A program made the position numbers and the translations under genes. This document shows positions 61,148 through 64,000 of a DNA stretch of 64,000 bases, in pieces. Every line of letters starts with the position of its first letter. The stretch's first letter is position 1. The stretch comes from Microbacterium sp. SSM24 (GTDB lineage Bacteria > Actinomycetota > Actinomycetes > Actinomycetales > Microbacteriaceae): NCBI RefSeq assembly GCF_025989145.1, contig NZ_JAPDNQ010000001.1:806001-870000 (forward strand), given 5' to 3'. The notes below the pieces were generated by a model, which was not told the DNA's origin, did not search any database, and saw only the letters and a list, made by a program, of their open reading frames with translations.

Positions 61148-62496
61148 GAACGGACTTCCTCCAGCGGGGTGCTCACGCGGTCGGACTCGACGGTGCGCGG
61201 TGCGGTCGGGTTGCTGAGCACGAGGTGGCCGACGGCGGTGTTGGATGCCGGCACGTGGTAGAACCTGTGCCCGACCGAGGGGGCCTCGCCGCCGAACTGG
61301 TCGTCCATCGCGCCGCGCGCGATCAGCCAGTCGACGAGCTCGATGCCCTCCGATCCTGCCTCATCGACGTACTCCATGTGCGACCACTCGGTGAGGCCCA
61401 GCGGGTCGGCGATGAGGTGGTCGAGGAACGCGTTGTCCCACTCCTCGTTGATGAGGCCGGCGCGCGGACCCTGCAGCTGGTGGCTCATGCCGCCCGTCCC
61501 CCAGATCTGCACGTTGAGCGCGGGGCCGTCCCACTTGTCGAGGGCGCGGCGGATCGCACGGCCGAGCTCGTAGCAGCGGCGCCCCGAGGGCACGGGGTAC
61601 TGCACCACGTTGACGGGCAGCGGGATGACGCGGCACGGCCATTCCTCGACGTCGCCGAAGACGAGCGACAGCGGAACGGTGAGCCCGTGGTCGACGACCA
61701 TCTCGTTGACGAGGGTCAGGTCGAAGTCGTCCTGGATGACGGACTGCGCGATGTGGGCGGCGAGCTCCGGGTATCCCTTCACGTCGGGCACCGGGCGCGG
61801 CCCGTAGCCCTCGTCGGCGACGGGGTAGTGCGCGCCGGTCCCGAGCACGAAGGTCGGGATGATGTTGGAGTCGAAGGCGGTGGCGTGGTCGTTGTACACG
61901 AGGATGATGACGTCCGGCGTGTTCTCCTTGGCCCACTCGCGGGTCCAGCGATAGCCGTCGAACACCTTCTTCCAGTACGGCTCCTCGGTCTTGCCGAGGT
62001 CCATCGCCGCGCCGATCGCGGGCACGTGCGACGTGAACAGCGCCGAGGTGAACCTCGCCGGCGCGTCGGGCCGCATGACCTCCGACTTCTCGGTCGAGGG
62101 CGGGGTCCAGCCGTCGAGGTCCTTCAGCCGATTGCCCTCAGGACGGCGTCCGCCGCCGACCATCATGTCGCGATAGGCCGCTTCCGACATCCCGGTCATC
62201 GAGCCGGCCATCTGCTGGAAGCTCAGGCCGTGCGTGGCGCCGATCTTGCTCAGGAAGTAGATGTTCCCGCCCTCGCGGATGCACGCGTTGAGGTCGAGGT
62301 CGAGCACGCCCTGACGCTGGGCGGGAGTGAGCGGCCACTCGTCGAGGTACGCTTCGCGGTCGGCGAGGTACCGTTCGCGGTTCTCGGGCTTCATGAGCGA
62401 CATCGAGAACTGGTTGAGGTGGTACCCCTTGCGAGCCTGCTCGGCGTCGAAGATGGTCGTGCCGGGAACGTTCTTGTAGGGCTTGTCGAGTGCCAT
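61144..62496 (-). CDS. Protocatechuate 4,5-/gallate dioxygenase, LigA-LigB fusion
   Basis: 450 residues. Residues about 25-125 are a LigA (small subunit) domain ('KGYHLNQFSMSLMKPENRER', 'GGNIYFLSKIGATHGLSFQQ'); about 145-425 are LigB, an extradiol dioxygenase. His157 ('FTSHVPAIG') and His204 ('YNDHATAFD') are candidate iron ligands, and 'VVDHGLTVPL' holds the catalytic His. It cleaves the ring next to the hydroxyl pair using Fe(II) and oxygen. Protocatechuate or gallate as substrate is not separable here. AGGAG precedes the ATG. Confidence 0.9.
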   Translation of the reverse strand: MALDKPYKNVPGTTIFDAEQARKGYHLNQFSMSLMKPENRERYLADREAYLDEWPLTPAQRQGVLDLDLNACIREGGNIYFLSKIGATHGLSFQQMAGSMTGMSEAAYRDMMVGGGRRPEGNRLKDLDGWTPPSTEKSEVMRPDAPARFTSALFTSHVPAIGAAMDLGKTEEPYWKKVFDGYRWTREWAKENTPDVIILVYNDHATAFDSNIIPTFVLGTGAHYPVADEGYGPRPVPDVKGYPELAAHIAQSVIQDDFDLTLVNEMVVDHGLTVPLSLVFGDVEEWPCRVIPLPVNVVQYPVPSGRRCYELGRAIRRALDKWDGPALNVQIWGTGGMSHQLQGPRAGLINEEWDNAFLDHLIADPLGLTEWSHMEYVDEAGSEGIELVDWLIARGAMDDQFGGEAPSVGHRFYHVPASNTAVGHLVLSNPTAPRTVESDRVSTPLEEVRS

Positions 62497-62497
62497 G

Positions 62498-63466
62498 TCA
62501 TGCTCCTGCGGTGTATGAGGATTGCGCCCAGTACAGCCGCGCCGGGTTGTCGACCAGCAGCCTGCGCTGCAGGTCGGGGGTCGGGGCGATCTGCGGGATG
62601 TAGTCGACCAGCAGCCCATCGTCGGGCATGTGATCGGTCAGGTTGGGGTGGGGCCAGTCGGTGCCCCAGAGGACGCGGTCGGGGAACTCCTCGACCACGC
62701 GACGTGCGAACGGCACGACATCCGTGTACGCGTGCTGCTCACCGTCCAGCGCGCGCGGACCCGTGACGCTCAGCCGCTCGGGGCACGACACCTTCGTCCA
62801 CACGTTGGGGTTCTCCCGCATGAAGCGGAGGAAGAGGGCGAACTCGGGTCCGTCGGGATCCTTCGTCACATCGGGGCGTCCCATGTGGTCGACGACGACG
62901 TCCGTCGGGATCGCCGAGAAGAAGTCGTACAGCTCGGGGAGGTCCTCGGCCTCGAAGTAGATGACCACGTGCCAGCCCAGCGGCGCGATCTTCGCGACGA
63001 TCTCATCGAGCGAGTCCGTGGGAACGCGATCGACGAGGCGCTTGACGAAGTTGAAGCGGACGCCGCGCACTCCGGCCGCGTGCAGTTCGGCCAGCTCGTC
63101 GTCGGTCACGTCCCGGCGAACCGTGGCGACGCCGCGGGCGCGGCCGTCGCTGCGGCGCAGCGCGTCGACGAGCGCGCGGTTGTCGGCGCCGTGGCAGGTG
63201 GCCTGGACGATGACGTTGCGATCGAACCCCAGGTGATCGCGCAGGGCGAAGAGCTGCGCGGCGGAGGCGTCGCACGGCGTGTACTTGCGCTCGGGGGCGA
63301 AGGGGAACTCCCCGCCGGGACCGAAGACGTGGCAGTGCGCGTCGACGGCGCCGGCCGGCATCCGGAATGTCGGCGTGCTGGGTCCGTCGTACCAGTCCAG
63401 CCACCCCGGCGACTTCTCGAAGCCGCCGCTCGTGGCACCGTGCACGATGGTGTCGACGTCGCTCAC
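62498..63466 (-). CDS. 2-Pyrone-4,6-dicarboxylate hydrolase (LigI-like)
   Basis: 322 residues, amidohydrolase TIM barrel. His44 and His46 of the HxH motif are in 'VDAHCHVFGPGGEFPF', followed by 'ERKYTPCDA'; 'VVVDHMGRPD' and 'RVLWGTDWPHPN' hold the other catalytic residues. This matches LigI, which opens the lactone of 2-pyrone-4,6-dicarboxylate to 4-oxalomesaconate. It lies 1 nt from the dioxygenase gene and 2 nt from the aldolase gene. Confidence 0.92.
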   Translation of the reverse strand: MSDVDTIVHGATSGGFEKSPGWLDWYDGPSTPTFRMPAGAVDAHCHVFGPGGEFPFAPERKYTPCDASAAQLFALRDHLGFDRNVIVQATCHGADNRALVDALRRSDGRARGVATVRRDVTDDELAELHAAGVRGVRFNFVKRLVDRVPTDSLDEIVAKIAPLGWHVVIYFEAEDLPELYDFFSAIPTDVVVDHMGRPDVTKDPDGPEFALFLRFMRENPNVWTKVSCPERLSVTGPRALDGEQHAYTDVVPFARRVVEEFPDRVLWGTDWPHPNLTDHMPDDGLLVDYIPQIAPTPDLQRRLLVDNPARLYWAQSSYTAGA

Positions 63467-63468
63467 GG

Positions 63469-64000
63469 TCAGTCCTCCACGTACTCGAGGCCGGCCGCTG
63501 CCAGCGGCTCGCGCATGCCGTAGAGGTCGAGCCCCAGCACGCCGTCGCGGAACTTCTGGCGCTTCGATTCCTCGTTCGCCTCGCGGAGAGCGGATGCCTC
63601 GGCCACGGCTCCGACGAGCTCACGCGGGACCACCACGACGCCGTCCACGTCGGCGACGACCACGTCGCCGGGGTTCACCACGGCGTTGGCGACGACGACC
63701 GGGACGTTGACCGAACCGAGGGTCGCCTTCACGGTGCCCTTGGAGTTGATGGCTCGCGAGAAGACGGGGAAGTCCATCTTCTCGAGGTCGGCGACGTCGC
63801 GGACGCCGCCGTCGATCACGAGCCCCTTGCAGCCGCGCGCCGTGAGCGAGGTCGCGAGGAGTTCGCCGAAGAAGCCGTCCTCGCTCTCGGTCGTGCAGCC
63901 GGCGACGATGACATCGCCTTCCTGCACCTGCTCCGCGGCCACGTGGAACATCCAGTTGTCGCCCGGCTGCAGCAGCACCGTGACGGCCGGACCGCACAGC
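63469..64000 (-). CDS. 4-Carboxy-4-hydroxy-2-oxoadipate aldolase (LigK-like), 5' end outside window
   Basis: The C-terminal about 177 residues of a RraA-type class II pyruvate aldolase. '[20 protein letters not shown]' and '[20 protein letters not shown]' are the metal and pyruvate-binding segments of the HMG/CHA aldolase family. It would split CHA to pyruvate and oxaloacetate, the last step of the 4,5-cleavage pathway. The N-terminus lies beyond 64000. Confidence 0.88.
   Translation of the reverse strand, partial: LCGPAVTVLLQPGDNWMFHVAAEQVQEGDVIVAGCTTESEDGFFGELLATSLTARGCKGLVIDGGVRDVADLEKMDFPVFSRAINSKGTVKATLGSVNVPVVVANAVVNPGDVVVADVDGVVVVPRELVGAVAEASALREANEESKRQKFRDGVLGLDLYGMREPLAAAGLEYVED

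Overview
The window is high-GC actinobacterial chromosome. Gene density is high, with many 4-nt ATGA/GTGA overlaps and GTG starts. Gene content (a xylA/xylB cluster, DUF7882-like small proteins, a second YidC) and the very frequent word GCGGCATCC point to Microbacterium or a close Microbacteriaceae relative; this is inferred from style and gene content, not from a marker gene. No rRNA, tRNA, CRISPR array, prophage or transposase was found.

Layout. 1-3362: an operon of an ECF-like sigma factor, a small unknown protein, a cytoplasmic subtilisin with a hexapeptide repeat, and a TPR protein cut by the window edge. 3467-10315: scattered housekeeping and membrane genes (class I amidotransferase, TspO-like protein, cation/proton antiporter, a YhgE-like permease with its divergent TetR regulator, a small alarmone synthetase). 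10491-21189: pentose and xylo-oligosaccharide use (xylB, xylA, LacI regulator, GH3 glycosidase, a three-gene sugar ABC importer and a divergent ROK regulator with operator). 21399-32893: a class III aminotransferase, a Rossmann reductase, a sugar oxidoreductase/isomerase pair with TetR regulator, two DUF7882-like paralogues, an SDR with an unusual N-terminal domain, an SLC13 permease and an old-yellow-enzyme type reductase. 33010-45969: a sulfur-flavoured region with a transsulfuration pair, an eight-gene peptide-type ABC importer plus flavin monooxygenase operon (the KPN_01854/KPN_01858/Avi_7169/Avi_7170 locus type), and a second flavin monooxygenase with a sulfurtransferase. 46169-53908: two potassium-channel-like proteins around a DUF6412/YidC2 pair, DUF2520-panC-panB, a YaeQ-like protein, glycerate kinase and a GlsB-like protein. 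54036-56858: a VanY/VanR/VanS/VanZ-like group. 57622-58461: a broken VOC gene and an intact PCD-VOC fusion. 58501-64000: a protocatechuate/gallate meta-cleavage operon (LigAB fusion, LigC, LigI, LigK homologues) with an aldo/keto reductase and a ModA-like protein.

Non-coding structure is the most unusual part. Nearly every larger gap next to a gene end holds a long hairpin (9-23 bp stem) from one of a few sequence families whose stems are conserved between loci while loops vary. Two sulfur-region promoters carry arrays of GTCAC-like units repeated exactly every 10 bp. About eighteen genes have a TANNNT box 6-7 nt before the start codon and so look leaderless; this was used to choose several starts. 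Several regulators have clear palindromic operators beside them.
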